Assembly: GCA_900552465.1 (NCBI GenBank)
Contig: URZO01000010.1
Coordinates: 23,803 to 87,802, forward strand
Source of the DNA: an uncultured Parabacteroides sp.
GTDB taxonomy: Bacteria; Bacteroidota; Bacteroidia; Bacteroidales; Tannerellaceae
DNA length: 64,000 nt
Direction of reading: 5' to 3'
Below are positions 55,296-64,000 of this stretch, one piece after another (position 1 is the first letter of the stretch; each line of letters begins with the position of its first letter). The translations under genes were made by a program, and so were the position numbers. A model generated the notes under the pieces. That model did not search any database. It saw nothing but the letters and a program-made list of their open reading frames with translations, and was not told the DNA's origin.

Positions 55296-56945
55296 TTAGA
55301 AGTACCCGTGTGTCTCTACATCTCCGTATTTCAATGCGACTTCTACCCGTTTAACCGTGAATGAATTCTCGTCTCCGGATTGGAAACCGATGTTGTTGTA
55401 ACCCTGTTTAAGGACGTTTGCGGGCAAGATGAAAGCATACTCCTTCTCGGCTCCCTCCAGGCCGCGTTCTTTGTCGTAGAGGCGGGTATAAGACGGCATT
55501 TCCTTTTCGATTGCCTGTCCGTTGATCGTCAGCTGGCAGGTTGCCGGACGGTTGGTACGGATAAACAAGATTGCTTCCTCCGGATAACCTTCCTCTACGG
55601 CATCGCCGATATAGATATTTGCCTCTTTCCGCTCTCCTTTATCTATTTTGAGCGGAAGGGGAGAGTCTGGCTTTATATTATACTGGACAACACCGTCCGA
55701 TAAAGCATATACTTTGTTCCGGCCTTTCAATGTTTCCAGGGAGCCTAATTCCTGCAGCAGTTCCGGTATCCTGACGCGGCAAACCTGTCCGCCGTCTTCC
55801 AGGTGCAGCTTCCCGTCATAATCGGAATAGTACTCGCCGAAATAGTAATTAAACAGATAGATACCGTCTGCCCCCTGCGAGAGTATGTGGGAACACATGC
55901 CCCGGTGCATGCCGTGCGACCAGAATTCTCTCGGACGATAGCCGCCGTCGTCGATGGAGCTGTAGAACGGAATGTTGAGGTCGTCTCCCAACTCTTCCCG
56001 GAACTTGGCTACGGGCATTGCCGGATCTCCCCGCCAATGGACACCCGTACTGATAAAGTCCAGCAGACCCAGGCGGAGCCATTCGCGTACATCCAGACCC
56101 TTCATCATATTCTGTTCGACAGTCGGGGCTACACGTGCCGACAACAGGATCTTTTTCCCGCGTTTGGCCGATACTTCGTCAACCTTTTTGCGGATATCTT
56201 TTACCAACTGGGTCATAAGCGGTGCGTTCTGCGGCCCTGTACCCGATTTGAAATAGACGATGAAACGCATGAAGTCCAGGTCGTAACCGTCTATCATGTC
56301 ATATCTTTCGAGTTGTTCGCTGATAATCGCCAGCTTGCGGTCGCGTACCTCCTTGATGGCAAAGTCCAGGGCGCCTCCGCTGTTATAGCCTTGTGTCGTG
56401 TCGTTCAGCCAGTATTCGGGGTGCTCGATCCAGAAGTCGGTGTACCAGATCGGGCAATGAGTAGTCGTGTCATTGAAGTGCAAGTCATTCATCCGGTAGG
56501 TGATAAAGGCTTCCATCCCTTTCTCTTTTGCCCGCGTGAGCGTGTGGGCGACGAGATCGGTTCCCTCTTTTTCCAGATTCAGGTGATTGCGGTAGTACTT
56601 GCGGAAAGAGTTATATTGGGCGGTGTCACAGCCGCAATCCAGTGTGCCGTTCAGGTCGTCGCCCATTACATGCCCGTATTTGGAACGTACATAGAAGAAG
56701 TCGCTTCCGGAACACATCATGTAAGTCGTGACCTGCGAGTTCGCGACCATATCCACACATGAGTCCAGGTCGGCCAATGTCAACGGACGTTGTTTGAACC
56801 AACGGTTTCCTAAAAGGTCGGAGCCGTCATTGTTATGGATGATCCGGAACGTGCGTTCAGGAGCCTTTTTCACATCGGGTGCACAGGCAAAAAACGCCTG
56901 TGCACATAAAAGGATTGAGAAATAGTTAATTATAAGTGATTTCAT
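55296..56945 (-). CDS. Lipoprotein, putative TIM-barrel glycosidase (GHL10-like)
   Basis: This 549-residue protein has a lipobox AQAFFAC. Its long middle part reads like a glycosidase barrel: FITYRMNDLHFND, GYDLDFMRFIVYF with paired acids, KILLSARVAP, and YSSIDDGGYRPREFW, then SQGADGIYLFNYYFG. A C-terminal beta-rich domain follows. It resembles GHL10/DUF4015-type putative glycoside hydrolases, but I cannot assign a CAZy family. It is co-transcribed with GH92, 13 bases downstream. Confidence 0.6.
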   Translation of the reverse strand: MKSLIINYFSILLCAQAFFACAPDVKKAPERTFRIIHNNDGSDLLGNRWFKQRPLTLADLDSCVDMVANSQVTTYMMCSGSDFFYVRSKYGHVMGDDLNGTLDCGCDTAQYNSFRKYYRNHLNLEKEGTDLVAHTLTRAKEKGMEAFITYRMNDLHFNDTTTHCPIWYTDFWIEHPEYWLNDTTQGYNSGGALDFAIKEVRDRKLAIISEQLERYDMIDGYDLDFMRFIVYFKSGTGPQNAPLMTQLVKDIRKKVDEVSAKRGKKILLSARVAPTVEQNMMKGLDVREWLRLGLLDFISTGVHWRGDPAMPVAKFREELGDDLNIPFYSSIDDGGYRPREFWSHGMHRGMCSHILSQGADGIYLFNYYFGEYYSDYDGKLHLEDGGQVCRVRIPELLQELGSLETLKGRNKVYALSDGVVQYNIKPDSPLPLKIDKGERKEANIYIGDAVEEGYPEEAILFIRTNRPATCQLTINGQAIEKEMPSYTRLYDKERGLEGAEKEYAFILPANVLKQGYNNIGFQSGDENSFTVKRVEVALKYGDVETHGYF

Positions 56946-56958
56946 GGTGCATTGTTTT

Positions 56959-59286
56959 TTATTCTGCTGATGTTAATGAATATGGCTTTTCCTCTGCTGT
57001 GAATAGCCTTTTCTTATTTGGAGTCGAGGTCATCCGGAAGACCAGTTCGCCGCCGTCCATGATGTCCTGTTGGGTGATGTAAGCCTTTTTATAAGGCTGG
57101 CCGTTCAGGGTGACGGATTTGATATAGCGGTTCTTGTCGCTGACCTTGTCTGCTCTGATTACAAACGTTTTCCCGTTCTCCAGGTTTACCTTCATATAAG
57201 GAAGATAGGGAGTCCCGATTACATACTGGTCCGTTCCGGGACATACCGGGTAGAAACCCATTGCCGAGAAGATATACCAGGCGGACATCTGGCCGCAATC
57301 GTCGTTTCCGCACAGGCCGTCGATGTTGTTCCGGTACATGCGGTTCATGATTTCACGGATCCAGTATTGCGTTTTCCAGGGTTCGGAAGTCCAGGTATAT
57401 AAATAGGGAATGTGGTGGCTGGGTTCGTTTCCGTGTACATACGTGCCGAGCAAGCCTTCGCGGGTGACATCTTCCGTCTGGGCGAAAAATTCATCCGGGA
57501 GGTGCATGGTGAACAGGGAGTCCAGCTTGTTGATAAAACTGCGGTTGCCACCCATCAGGCGGATCAGGTCGGACGGTGCCTGCGGTACGTAGAACGAATA
57601 ATTCCAGGCATTTCCTTCGATAAAACCTTGTCCGTGTGTACTCAGCAGGTCGATGTCTTCCTTCCAGCTTCCGTCTTTATAGCGGGGACAGGCAAAACCC
57701 AGGCTCGGCTTGAATACGTTTTGATAGGAGAGGGCACGTCTCTTGTATGTCTCAGCGGTCTGTTTATCTCCCATTCGAAGGGCTGTATGGTAGATCGTCC
57801 AGTCTTCGTAGGCATTTTCCAGTGTGATGGATGCCGATATCGGGGAGTTGTCAAAAGGCACATACCCCAATTGTTTGTATTCGTCCGTATGGTCGTAGTA
57901 GGGGACGTTCGAGCTGCTGATCATGGCTTTGACCGCCTCTTGCCTGTCGACCGGCAAACCTTTGGCAATGGCATCGGCGAGGACGGAGACGGAATGGTAT
58001 CCGATCATACACCAGTTCTCATTTCCCATGTGCGACCAGACCGGAAGCAAATGGTGCACGCTCTGGCTGTAATGGGCAAGCATCGATTTGACAATGTCCG
58101 CACTGACATCCCGTTTGATGATGTTAAACAGCGGATGCAAAGCCCGGTAAGTATCCCAGACCGAGAATACCGTATAGTTGGTAAATCCGTCTGCCTGGTG
58201 GATATTATGGTCGATTCCTCTGTACTTGCCGTCTACATCCATATAAACGGACGGGTTGATCATGGTGTGATATAACGAGGTATAGAGCATTGTCAGCTGG
58301 TCGTTGCTTCCCTCTGCGTCGATTACGGAAAGGGCCTTTTCCCATTTGCCGTTTGTCTCCCGGCGGATCGAATCGAACGATTTACCGCTGGCCTCCGCCT
58401 GCAGGTTTTTCACAGCTCCGTCTGTCCCGACAGCCGAAAGGGCCACTTTGATTTCGAGCGGAGCTGCACCTTCCTTAAATTCGAAGTAAGAGACTACTTT
58501 ACGGCCGCCGATCTCAGGGAAATTCTCTGCTGTGTTGAAACGGCGGAAACCTCCCGGATAATTGACTTTCTCCCGGTCCGTATAGCCGTAGTGTGTGATC
58601 GGTTGCGAGAATGAAATAGCGAAATAGGTGTAGTTTACCCGGCTCCATCCGTTGGTAATGCGGTAACCGGTCAGCAACGTGTCGTTCTCGACCCGCAGGT
58701 TCGCCCACAGGACTTTGCCGTCATAATTGTAAATGCCATGGTTGAGGTCGAGTATCAGTTGTTTCTTCTGCCCGGCAGGATAGGTATATTTGTGGATACC
58801 AGCCCGTTCGGTCGCTGTCAGTTGGACTTTGATCCGGTCGTCGGCCAGAAATACCTCATAATAACCGGGACGGGAAACTTCCGTGTCATGGCTGAAGCGG
58901 GAACGGTAGCCGCTGTCCGGATTATCGGCCGTGCCCGGATTGATTTGTAATTTCCCGGTGAAAGGCATCAGAAGGATATCCCCCAGGTCGGAATGGCCGG
59001 TACCGCTGAAATGGGTATGGCTGAAACCCACGATCGTGCTATCCTTATGCTGGTAGCCGGCACAATATTCGTAAGCACGGGGTTGATATACGCCATCGAT
59101 GTTATGGGGAATGGTATCCGTGTCCGGACTCACCTGTACGATCCCAAAAGGGGCACAGGCGCCGGGAAATGTATGTCCCATTCCGTTTGTCCCGATGATC
59201 GGGTTTACCAGATCGGTCTTTTGCGCCATAACCGGTAAGGCCATGCACGCAAGGGCGAGAATCAGTGATTTCATTTGTTTTTGCAT
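56959..59286 (-). CDS. GH92-family alpha-mannosidase
   Basis: This 775-residue secreted enzyme begins TDLVNPIIGTNGMGHTFPG after its signal peptide (MKSLILALACMALPVMA, then Q). Other GH92 marks are YCAGYQHKDSTIVGFSHTHFS, FSVWDTYRALHPLF, LPVWSHMGNENWCMIGYHS and NDDCGQMSAWYIFSAMGFYP. These calcium-dependent exo-mannosidases trim alpha-mannosides from N-glycans or other mannans. ATG 59286 (or 59274) is used; the TTG at 59319 lies in the promoter's -7 box and is rejected. A mannosidase does not fit an RG-I substrate, so this operon may serve another glycan. Confidence 0.95.
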   Translation of the reverse strand: MQKQMKSLILALACMALPVMAQKTDLVNPIIGTNGMGHTFPGACAPFGIVQVSPDTDTIPHNIDGVYQPRAYEYCAGYQHKDSTIVGFSHTHFSGTGHSDLGDILLMPFTGKLQINPGTADNPDSGYRSRFSHDTEVSRPGYYEVFLADDRIKVQLTATERAGIHKYTYPAGQKKQLILDLNHGIYNYDGKVLWANLRVENDTLLTGYRITNGWSRVNYTYFAISFSQPITHYGYTDREKVNYPGGFRRFNTAENFPEIGGRKVVSYFEFKEGAAPLEIKVALSAVGTDGAVKNLQAEASGKSFDSIRRETNGKWEKALSVIDAEGSNDQLTMLYTSLYHTMINPSVYMDVDGKYRGIDHNIHQADGFTNYTVFSVWDTYRALHPLFNIIKRDVSADIVKSMLAHYSQSVHHLLPVWSHMGNENWCMIGYHSVSVLADAIAKGLPVDRQEAVKAMISSSNVPYYDHTDEYKQLGYVPFDNSPISASITLENAYEDWTIYHTALRMGDKQTAETYKRRALSYQNVFKPSLGFACPRYKDGSWKEDIDLLSTHGQGFIEGNAWNYSFYVPQAPSDLIRLMGGNRSFINKLDSLFTMHLPDEFFAQTEDVTREGLLGTYVHGNEPSHHIPYLYTWTSEPWKTQYWIREIMNRMYRNNIDGLCGNDDCGQMSAWYIFSAMGFYPVCPGTDQYVIGTPYLPYMKVNLENGKTFVIRADKVSDKNRYIKSVTLNGQPYKKAYITQQDIMDGGELVFRMTSTPNKKRLFTAEEKPYSLTSAE

Positions 59287-59316
59287 ATGCGTGTTTTTCT
59301 TATTTCCTGAGATGTT

Positions 59317-59346
59317 CAAAAGTAGAAAAAGTCGCAGATATGCAAA
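59317..59346 (-). promoter_or_regulatory. Promoter of the GH92 operon
   Basis: On the minus strand TTTG (59346-59343), 18 bases, then TACTTTTG (59324-59317), a good consensus match. The expected start of transcription is about 25 bases before ATG 59286. Confidence 0.7.
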
Positions 59347-59392
59347 TGTGCTTTTTGTCGGATTTATATAGATATTTGGCTAAATGACGGGG

Positions 59393-60049
59393 TTACAGGT
59401 CTTCGGCATATCTGACCAGCTCGAGCACCTGTTGAGGGTCGTCGAAGTCGGTCTTTTGCGTTTTGATGTATTTCTGTATTGTTTCCTGCTGTTCTTTCGG
59501 ATATAATTTGAGGAATTGCTTGCCCGTCTCGAATGTCTTTTCTTTTCCGTTTCTCTTTATTGTGTACCGTTTCTCTACATCGGCAATGATGATTTTCTCC
59601 GTCTCGAGTTTGTAAGACTGTCCTCCTGACTGATAACTGGAGTAGGAGTCGACGGAAGCCGTTTCCGAGCGTCCTCCGTATCCGACCTGCTTGCCTTGCG
59701 GACGGGATTTCCCTCTGTAGGTGACTGCCAGGAAAGGCTCCTGGTTCAGGTATTCCTGTGCCAGCCCTCTGGGTGCCAGCTGAAAGACACGGTTGTCTAT
59801 TTTCAGCATACGGATCATATCCGGTTCGGCAAAGAGCTTGATGTTGTTATTATCGTTCTCGTCAATAAACATAAAAGCATTCCTTGCCAGGCTGTAGTTT
59901 ACTTTTACACTGAAAACCCTGCCGTCCTTGTAATAGATCAGGCTTTGCTGGAAATCGTTAAACAGATATTCCGGTTTGCTTTCCTGGGCAAAGAGTCCGG
60001 TAACTGTGGCGATCATGCAGAACAGTAAGGCACAAATATGTTTCTTCAT
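59393..60049 (-). CDS. Secreted protein of unknown function (paralogue of 35871)
   Basis: This 218-residue protein has a signal peptide (MKKHICALLFCMIATVTGLFA, then Q), and is the same length and collinear with the protein at 35871. Shared blocks include YYKDGR, an FIDxxDxNxxKLF-type segment, GYGG/GYGV, a KKNGKEK/KRNGKEK block and the final YAESL/YAEDL. No catalytic motif is visible. A promoter with TTTG (60106-60103), 20 bases and TATCTTTC (60082-60075) is plausible. Confidence 0.75.
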   Translation of the reverse strand: MKKHICALLFCMIATVTGLFAQESKPEYLFNDFQQSLIYYKDGRVFSVKVNYSLARNAFMFIDENDNNNIKLFAEPDMIRMLKIDNRVFQLAPRGLAQEYLNQEPFLAVTYRGKSRPQGKQVGYGGRSETASVDSYSSYQSGGQSYKLETEKIIIADVEKRYTIKRNGKEKTFETGKQFLKLYPKEQQETIQKYIKTQKTDFDDPQQVLELVRYAEDL

Positions 60050-60103
60050 GGCATCTGGTGTTTAAAATCCTATGGAAAGATACGTATTGTTATTGGATAT
60101 AAC

Positions 60104-60138
60104 AAAAAAGGCCACCCCTTTTTATGGAGGCGGCCTTT
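60104..60138 (-). terminator. Terminator after the TPR lipoprotein gene
   Basis: An imperfect stem of AAAAGGCC(A)CC with GG(C)GGCCTTTT around a TTTTTAT-containing loop, and a T-run on the minus strand, 25 bases after the stop at 60163. Confidence 0.65.
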
Positions 60139-60162
60139 TGGGTATATGGAATAAGTTTGTTA

Positions 60163-61854
60163 TTACTTAACCAAAGATGCGAATTCGCTGTTAGTTGCAT
60201 ATTTTGCAAATTCCAGGTCGATAGCAGCTTCTTTTGCCATAGATTTGTCAGCAGCGATAGCAGCTTTCAAATTGCTGATAACACCGTTAGCGTCGTTTGT
60301 ACGAGCAGCTACGATAGCTTTCAGGTAAGAAGTTGTAGCGTCAGGTCTTGCAACAGCGTTCAAAGTCTGAGATGCTTTGCTGTAATCCTTTGTCAGGATC
60401 TGAGCCAGAGCAGCGTTGTTAGACTTAACTGAACCGAAAGAGTTGGCAGCTTTAGCCCATTCGCCCTGTTCCAGATACAGAACGCCCAGAGCTTCGCTTA
60501 ATTCAGCTACGCCTGATGCGCTACCGAACAACTGCTGAGCCTTAGCCTGGTCACCCTTAGTCAAAGCGATCAAACCTAAGTTCATGTTAGCTTCCGGATT
60601 AGCTTTTACAGAGTTTGATTTGTTGAACATCTGTTCAGCCTTAGCCATGTCGCCAGCGCGGAATGCCATCATACCGATGTTGTTCCAAGTGCGGTAGCAG
60701 TTAGGATAGAGTTCAGATGCTTTTGTATAGATAGCCATCTTTTCTGCGTCGTTGTTAGTCAGAGTAGCAGCGTACAGGATTTCTTCGATGTTCAGTTCTT
60801 TAGGATTGCTCTTAGCCAATGCGCTGATTTCGTCGTCAGACTTACCGATGATTTCGATGTTGGCAGTCAAACGAGAACGACGAAGCTGCGGCAGGATTTC
60901 TTCAGCCAATGTGCTGAATACAGAAGAGATATTCTTGATTTCCTGTTCGCGTTGTTCCGGATCTTTGTACATAGAAAGAACGCGCAGTACGAGGTCTTTA
61001 TCCTGGATGTTAGATTTTGAAACCAATTCCTGGAAGCCTTCCCAGTCCTGAGCTGTGTAACGAGCGTCAACCGGAGCGTCTACCTTCATTTTCTTCAATT
61101 CTTTAGCCAGATATTTGTTAGTGTTGCCTTCACGTCTTTCTGCCAGGCCTGTGTTCAGTTTAACACCACCGTCAGGAGAAGCGTAAGCCGAGATTTCGAT
61201 TGCTACGTTCTGGTTAGGAGCTTCGTCTGCATTCTTAACAAGGTCTTTCCAGTCTGCGATTTCGCCTTTGCTCAGTTCTTTAGAACGGAGTTCAGCCTGC
61301 TGGATAAGGAACATGATGTTAGCATCGTGAGCTTCTTTGATGATACGCTGGAATTTGTCTGCTGCGATAGCTGCGTTGGCAGTAGCTGCGTCAGCCAATT
61401 CAGAAGTAGCGATTACACCTTCGCCGATCTTTACATCCGGCAATTTAACAGTCTTGTTCTTGATCTTTGCATCGAAAGTCAGATACAATTCTGATTTCTT
61501 CATTTCCGGTTTGTAAGTGAAAGCAGATTTCATGGTTACGTTAGCACCTTCTTTCTGCGGGATAACCTGGTTGTTACCCTTTACTTTTTCACCCTGGTAA
61601 GTGTAAGATGTTCCCCATGCTTCACCACCGGCATAACGCAGAACCGGAGTTACGGTTACAGTGGCTTTCTTATTAAACCATTTTGCAGGGAATGTGGCAT
61701 TAATAGTCACAGGAACTTTGCCTCCGATGGCCTCAAGCGGCTGCGGTTCAGCTTTGATGTACTCTTCAGCTAACGGTTTCAACTTGTTTGAACAAGAAGA
61801 AAAAGTCAGAATTGCTGCCAATACAAGGAAAGGCAATAAATACTTTTTGTTCAT
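60163..61854 (-). CDS. TPR lipoprotein with an OmpA-like segment
   Basis: This 563-residue lipoprotein (lipobox LTFSSC) has a beta-rich N-terminal part (about 30-170). A middle region resembles an OmpA-type peptidoglycan-binding core (AIEISAYASPDGGVKLNTGLA, then RREGNTNKYLAKELKK). The C-terminal half consists of tetratricopeptide-like repeats (YPNCYRTWNNIGMMAFRAGD, then KAEQMFNKSNSV). Alanine- and lysine-rich codons look highly biased, suggesting strong expression. It probably links outer membrane and cell wall or acts as an assembly scaffold. Not recognised as a named protein. Confidence 0.75.
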   Translation of the reverse strand: MNKKYLLPFLVLAAILTFSSCSNKLKPLAEEYIKAEPQPLEAIGGKVPVTINATFPAKWFNKKATVTVTPVLRYAGGEAWGTSYTYQGEKVKGNNQVIPQKEGANVTMKSAFTYKPEMKKSELYLTFDAKIKNKTVKLPDVKIGEGVIATSELADAATANAAIAADKFQRIIKEAHDANIMFLIQQAELRSKELSKGEIADWKDLVKNADEAPNQNVAIEISAYASPDGGVKLNTGLAERREGNTNKYLAKELKKMKVDAPVDARYTAQDWEGFQELVSKSNIQDKDLVLRVLSMYKDPEQREQEIKNISSVFSTLAEEILPQLRRSRLTANIEIIGKSDDEISALAKSNPKELNIEEILYAATLTNNDAEKMAIYTKASELYPNCYRTWNNIGMMAFRAGDMAKAEQMFNKSNSVKANPEANMNLGLIALTKGDQAKAQQLFGSASGVAELSEALGVLYLEQGEWAKAANSFGSVKSNNAALAQILTKDYSKASQTLNAVARPDATTSYLKAIVAARTNDANGVISNLKAAIAADKSMAKEAAIDLEFAKYATNSEFASLVK

Positions 61855-62159
61855 AATTTGATGTAAGTTTAAAATGTTACTATGTTTATATATTCACTTT
61901 CAATTATTCCTTAGCCATCAAAGTGCAAAACTAAAGCATTTTTTTGTTATGAAGAGCAAAGAAGAAATAAAATCTTTCTAATTAATACTTATTAATGAAT
62001 TATGAGGATCGTTTAGCGGTTTTAGCAACCGGAACATACGGTAAATGTGGCTAATTCCGGTTATTTAGCTTAATACTCTTATGCAAATATTTCTTTTGAT
62101 TGCTCTGTTATGGCTGTAATCCGGGAGGGATTAAGCCTGTACTTCTTGTCAAATTTTAA
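61855..62159. other. Intergenic region of 305 bases with a probable promoter
   Basis: On the minus strand TAGTTTTG (61933-61926) matches the -7 box for the TPR lipoprotein. A TTTG lies at 61960-61957, spacing 23, longer than usual. The rest is AT-rich with no convincing reading frame or terminator. Confidence 0.5.
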
Positions 62160-63809
62160 TCAAAACAGCACCTTTTGAGTATAAAGTTTGTTATTATAAA
62201 CAATTTTCGCAATGTATGCTCCGGCGGGGATAGAACCTATTTCTAAAGTCGTTTGTTGTCTGTCGAGCGCGTATTGCCTGACGGTCCTCCCGTCGAACGA
62301 CACCAAGGCAAGTGAAGCATGGCTTACAGGCACTGCAAAGTCTATACGGATCGTCCGGTGATATTTGTCGGCAAACAGGATTACGCCGTTTTCTGCCTTT
62401 ATCTGTTCGTTGGCTGTTCCCGTAGCCTTCGGGTCCAATCCTTCGCAGACGGGGGAGTCCAGTCCGATGGGGTCGAGCCAGCATTTGAGTTGCCGGCAAC
62501 TGTCTTCCGGTTCAGACCAGCTTTTTTGTATGGAAAAGAAGTAGTCGTCGACCGGCTTTCCGCAAACGGATGCTCCGCCGGTCAATCCGCCGATGACGTG
62601 GTTGTCACCGTCGAAGAGGGGTGAGCCTGATGAACCGCCGGCTGTACATCCTTTTGCCCAACGGTTAACTCTCCAATGGGCATTCTCGTCAAATTCATTA
62701 ATCGAGATTTTATAGGTTGCCAGTTCTACATCCCCTTCTACGATATTCAACCGCTTCAGCGATCCGCCCGGATGGTGGATGCATGTGTAAGGAGCTTGCC
62801 CCGCGTCTTGAGCGTTCCAGCCTGCATAGTAAGCCTGATAGTCGGCTGGAGGCATGTCCAGCAGTTCCAACAGTGCCATGTCGGTCCTTTCATTTACGGC
62901 GCGGAAGTGTGCCGAAGCCAATGTCTGGTCGGTACGTCCCGGCTCCACCGGATCGCATTGCGGGCTGTTGTAATTGAAATAGCAGACGATGTTGCCGGCG
63001 ACTTCCTCATAATCGGGATTCTTATTATTGAAACTGTTGTTCAGGCAATGGGAAGCAGTGAGCAGGTAAGGCTTCCCGTCTTTTGCCGTATTGTTGACGA
63101 GAGTGCCGGTGCATCCTATAGATCCGTTGATAATCAGCAAGAGGACGCTGCGCTCGATGTCGTTGTATTGTGTCGTCGTATCCTGGTAGCAGGCAACCGC
63201 CGGCATACAACCGAAAGCGGGTTGGTCGGGTACGGGTTCCGATACCCGGAAGTCGCGATAGCCGTGGTTCACCTCTCCTACGGTGAGTTTGCCGGGGAAG
63301 GCTACGTTGGCCGGTTCCTGATATTCGACGATCAGCTCGTCTCCCTGGATCGGGGCAACGGGCAATAAGCCTAAATCAGAGTTGTTCAGGTGATTGAAAG
63401 AACCTAATATCTCTGTCTGGTCGCTGTTATAGAGAAACAGGCGAGCACCTTCGGGAAGGTGGTATTCGCTAAACATTATATTGATGGAAAGAGCGTCTCG
63501 GGAACGTATTCCGAGTCTCCAGACTTTTGTCCCGTCCGGAAGGGTGAAGCGAATGCCGGAATTTTCGGGTGTATAATCCGTCATAAACTTGTATGCAAAA
63601 CGGTAGCCGTTACGCAAATCGGTTGCTTCAAGGGAATCGAGGCGAAGTTGTTCTGCCAAATCAAATTCCGGCATTTGTATGAACATCTCGTCTGTCATGC
63701 TTTTTGTCGCAGAGAGAGGCAATGGCTGTCCGCCATGACTTATCTGCGCCTTGCCGGAAACACAAAGAAGCAAGCACAATCCGATATTAGCAATCAAGTT
63801 CTTCACCAT
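62160..63809 (-). CDS. Secreted trypsin-like (lysyl endopeptidase-type) serine protease with C-terminal sorting-like domain
   Basis: This 549-residue protein has a signal peptide (MVKNLIANIGLCLLLCVSGKA). The catalytic triad is readable as His254 (LLTASHC), Asp310 (TDMALLE) and Ser396 (GGSSGSPLF), and the cysteine-rich layout resembles Achromobacter-type lysyl endopeptidase. The last 70 residues (FDGRTVRQYALDRQ, IPAGAYIAKIVYNN, YTQKVLF) look like a type IX secretion C-terminal domain. A pro-region precedes residue about 200. A TATATTTG box (63825-63818, minus) lies just upstream. Confidence 0.85.
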   Translation of the reverse strand: MVKNLIANIGLCLLLCVSGKAQISHGGQPLPLSATKSMTDEMFIQMPEFDLAEQLRLDSLEATDLRNGYRFAYKFMTDYTPENSGIRFTLPDGTKVWRLGIRSRDALSINIMFSEYHLPEGARLFLYNSDQTEILGSFNHLNNSDLGLLPVAPIQGDELIVEYQEPANVAFPGKLTVGEVNHGYRDFRVSEPVPDQPAFGCMPAVACYQDTTTQYNDIERSVLLLIINGSIGCTGTLVNNTAKDGKPYLLTASHCLNNSFNNKNPDYEEVAGNIVCYFNYNSPQCDPVEPGRTDQTLASAHFRAVNERTDMALLELLDMPPADYQAYYAGWNAQDAGQAPYTCIHHPGGSLKRLNIVEGDVELATYKISINEFDENAHWRVNRWAKGCTAGGSSGSPLFDGDNHVIGGLTGGASVCGKPVDDYFFSIQKSWSEPEDSCRQLKCWLDPIGLDSPVCEGLDPKATGTANEQIKAENGVILFADKYHRTIRIDFAVPVSHASLALVSFDGRTVRQYALDRQQTTLEIGSIPAGAYIAKIVYNNKLYTQKVLF

Positions 63810-63892
63810 AATAGCGACAAATATAAGAATTTAGCTGGAAAAGGATATCGGATGTCAATAAAAATGTATTTATAAGAAAAACTGAACTATCC

Positions 63893-63914
63893 TGTTCCCG
63901 CGCTCCGACGCGGG
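63893..63914. other. Short GC-rich hairpin near the right end
   Basis: CCCGCG / CGCGGG with loop CTCCGA, in an otherwise gene-free 190 bases up to the window edge. No T-run follows, so it is not a clear terminator. Confidence 0.35.
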
Positions 63915-64000
63915 ATCGCCAAATAGCCTGCCGTATCCTGAACCATAAATGATGATTTACCAGTTTGTTTATATCGACCGTTGGTAACTCCTTCCCCTCT

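Overview
The window looks like a Bacteroidales chromosome, most probably Parabacteroides or a close relative. The reasons are a SusC/SusD pair, GH28/GH106/GH92 glycosidases, several promoters of the Bacteroidetes type (TTTG, 18-20 bases, TAnnTTTG), SusC- and SusD-type export signals, and a secreted protease with a possible type IX secretion tail. The species assignment is inference. I see no rRNA, tRNA, CRISPR array or intact insertion sequence.

Region 1 (1 to about 20.9 kb, all + strand, visibly AT-rich) is the 3' part of a surface-polysaccharide (capsule or O-antigen) locus whose beginning lies outside the window. It carries seven recognisable glycosyltransferase genes (one broken), two methyltransferases, and two aminotransferase plus hexapeptide-acyltransferase sets for amino sugars (one resembling 3-amino, one resembling 4-amino dideoxyhexose enzymes). 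Embedded in it is an acyl assembly line: an AMP-forming acyl ligase, an iron alcohol dehydrogenase, a LuxE-LuxC fusion acid reductase, two acyl carrier proteins, a FabH-like ketosynthase, a FabG-like reductase, an FkbH-like HAD/GNAT protein and two VOC proteins (one a pseudogene). My reading is that this line makes a dedicated acyl or alcohol substituent for the polysaccharide. Two genes here are broken: a VOC gene (frameshift plus stop) and a GT2 gene split by an exact 43-bp tandem duplication.

Region 2 (20.9-21.7 kb) holds decayed pieces of AlbA_2-type ATP-binding/HTH regulators. It marks the edge of the AT-rich island. Region 3 (21.7-31.0 kb) has a GT2 enzyme and a YfhO-like membrane protein on +, and then a convergent operon led by ahcY with a PMT-like glycosyltransferase, GtrA, a FAD oxidoreductase and a GT2 enzyme.

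Region 4 (31.1-38.4 kb) is housekeeping: a fatty acid-CoA ligase with its XRE-cupin regulator, rpsO, typA, a small secreted protein, and a C69 dipeptidase. Region 5 (38.4-59.3 kb) is a polysaccharide utilisation region: an AraC regulator, susC/susD, a membrane protein plus PD40 lipoprotein pair, a four-gene operon of GH28, GH28-like pseudo-enzyme, GH106-like and GH28 proteins, and a GH92 plus putative glycosidase operon. The enzyme mix suggests rhamnogalacturonan or another rhamnose/galacturonate-containing glycan. Between the convergent glycosidase operons lies a 0.7-kb segment bounded by a 34-bp inverted repeat. It contains two tiny overlapping membrane-protein genes, one of only 38 codons.

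Region 6 (59.4-64.0 kb) has a second copy of the small secreted protein family seen at 35.9 kb, a large TPR lipoprotein with an OmpA-like segment, and a secreted serine protease.
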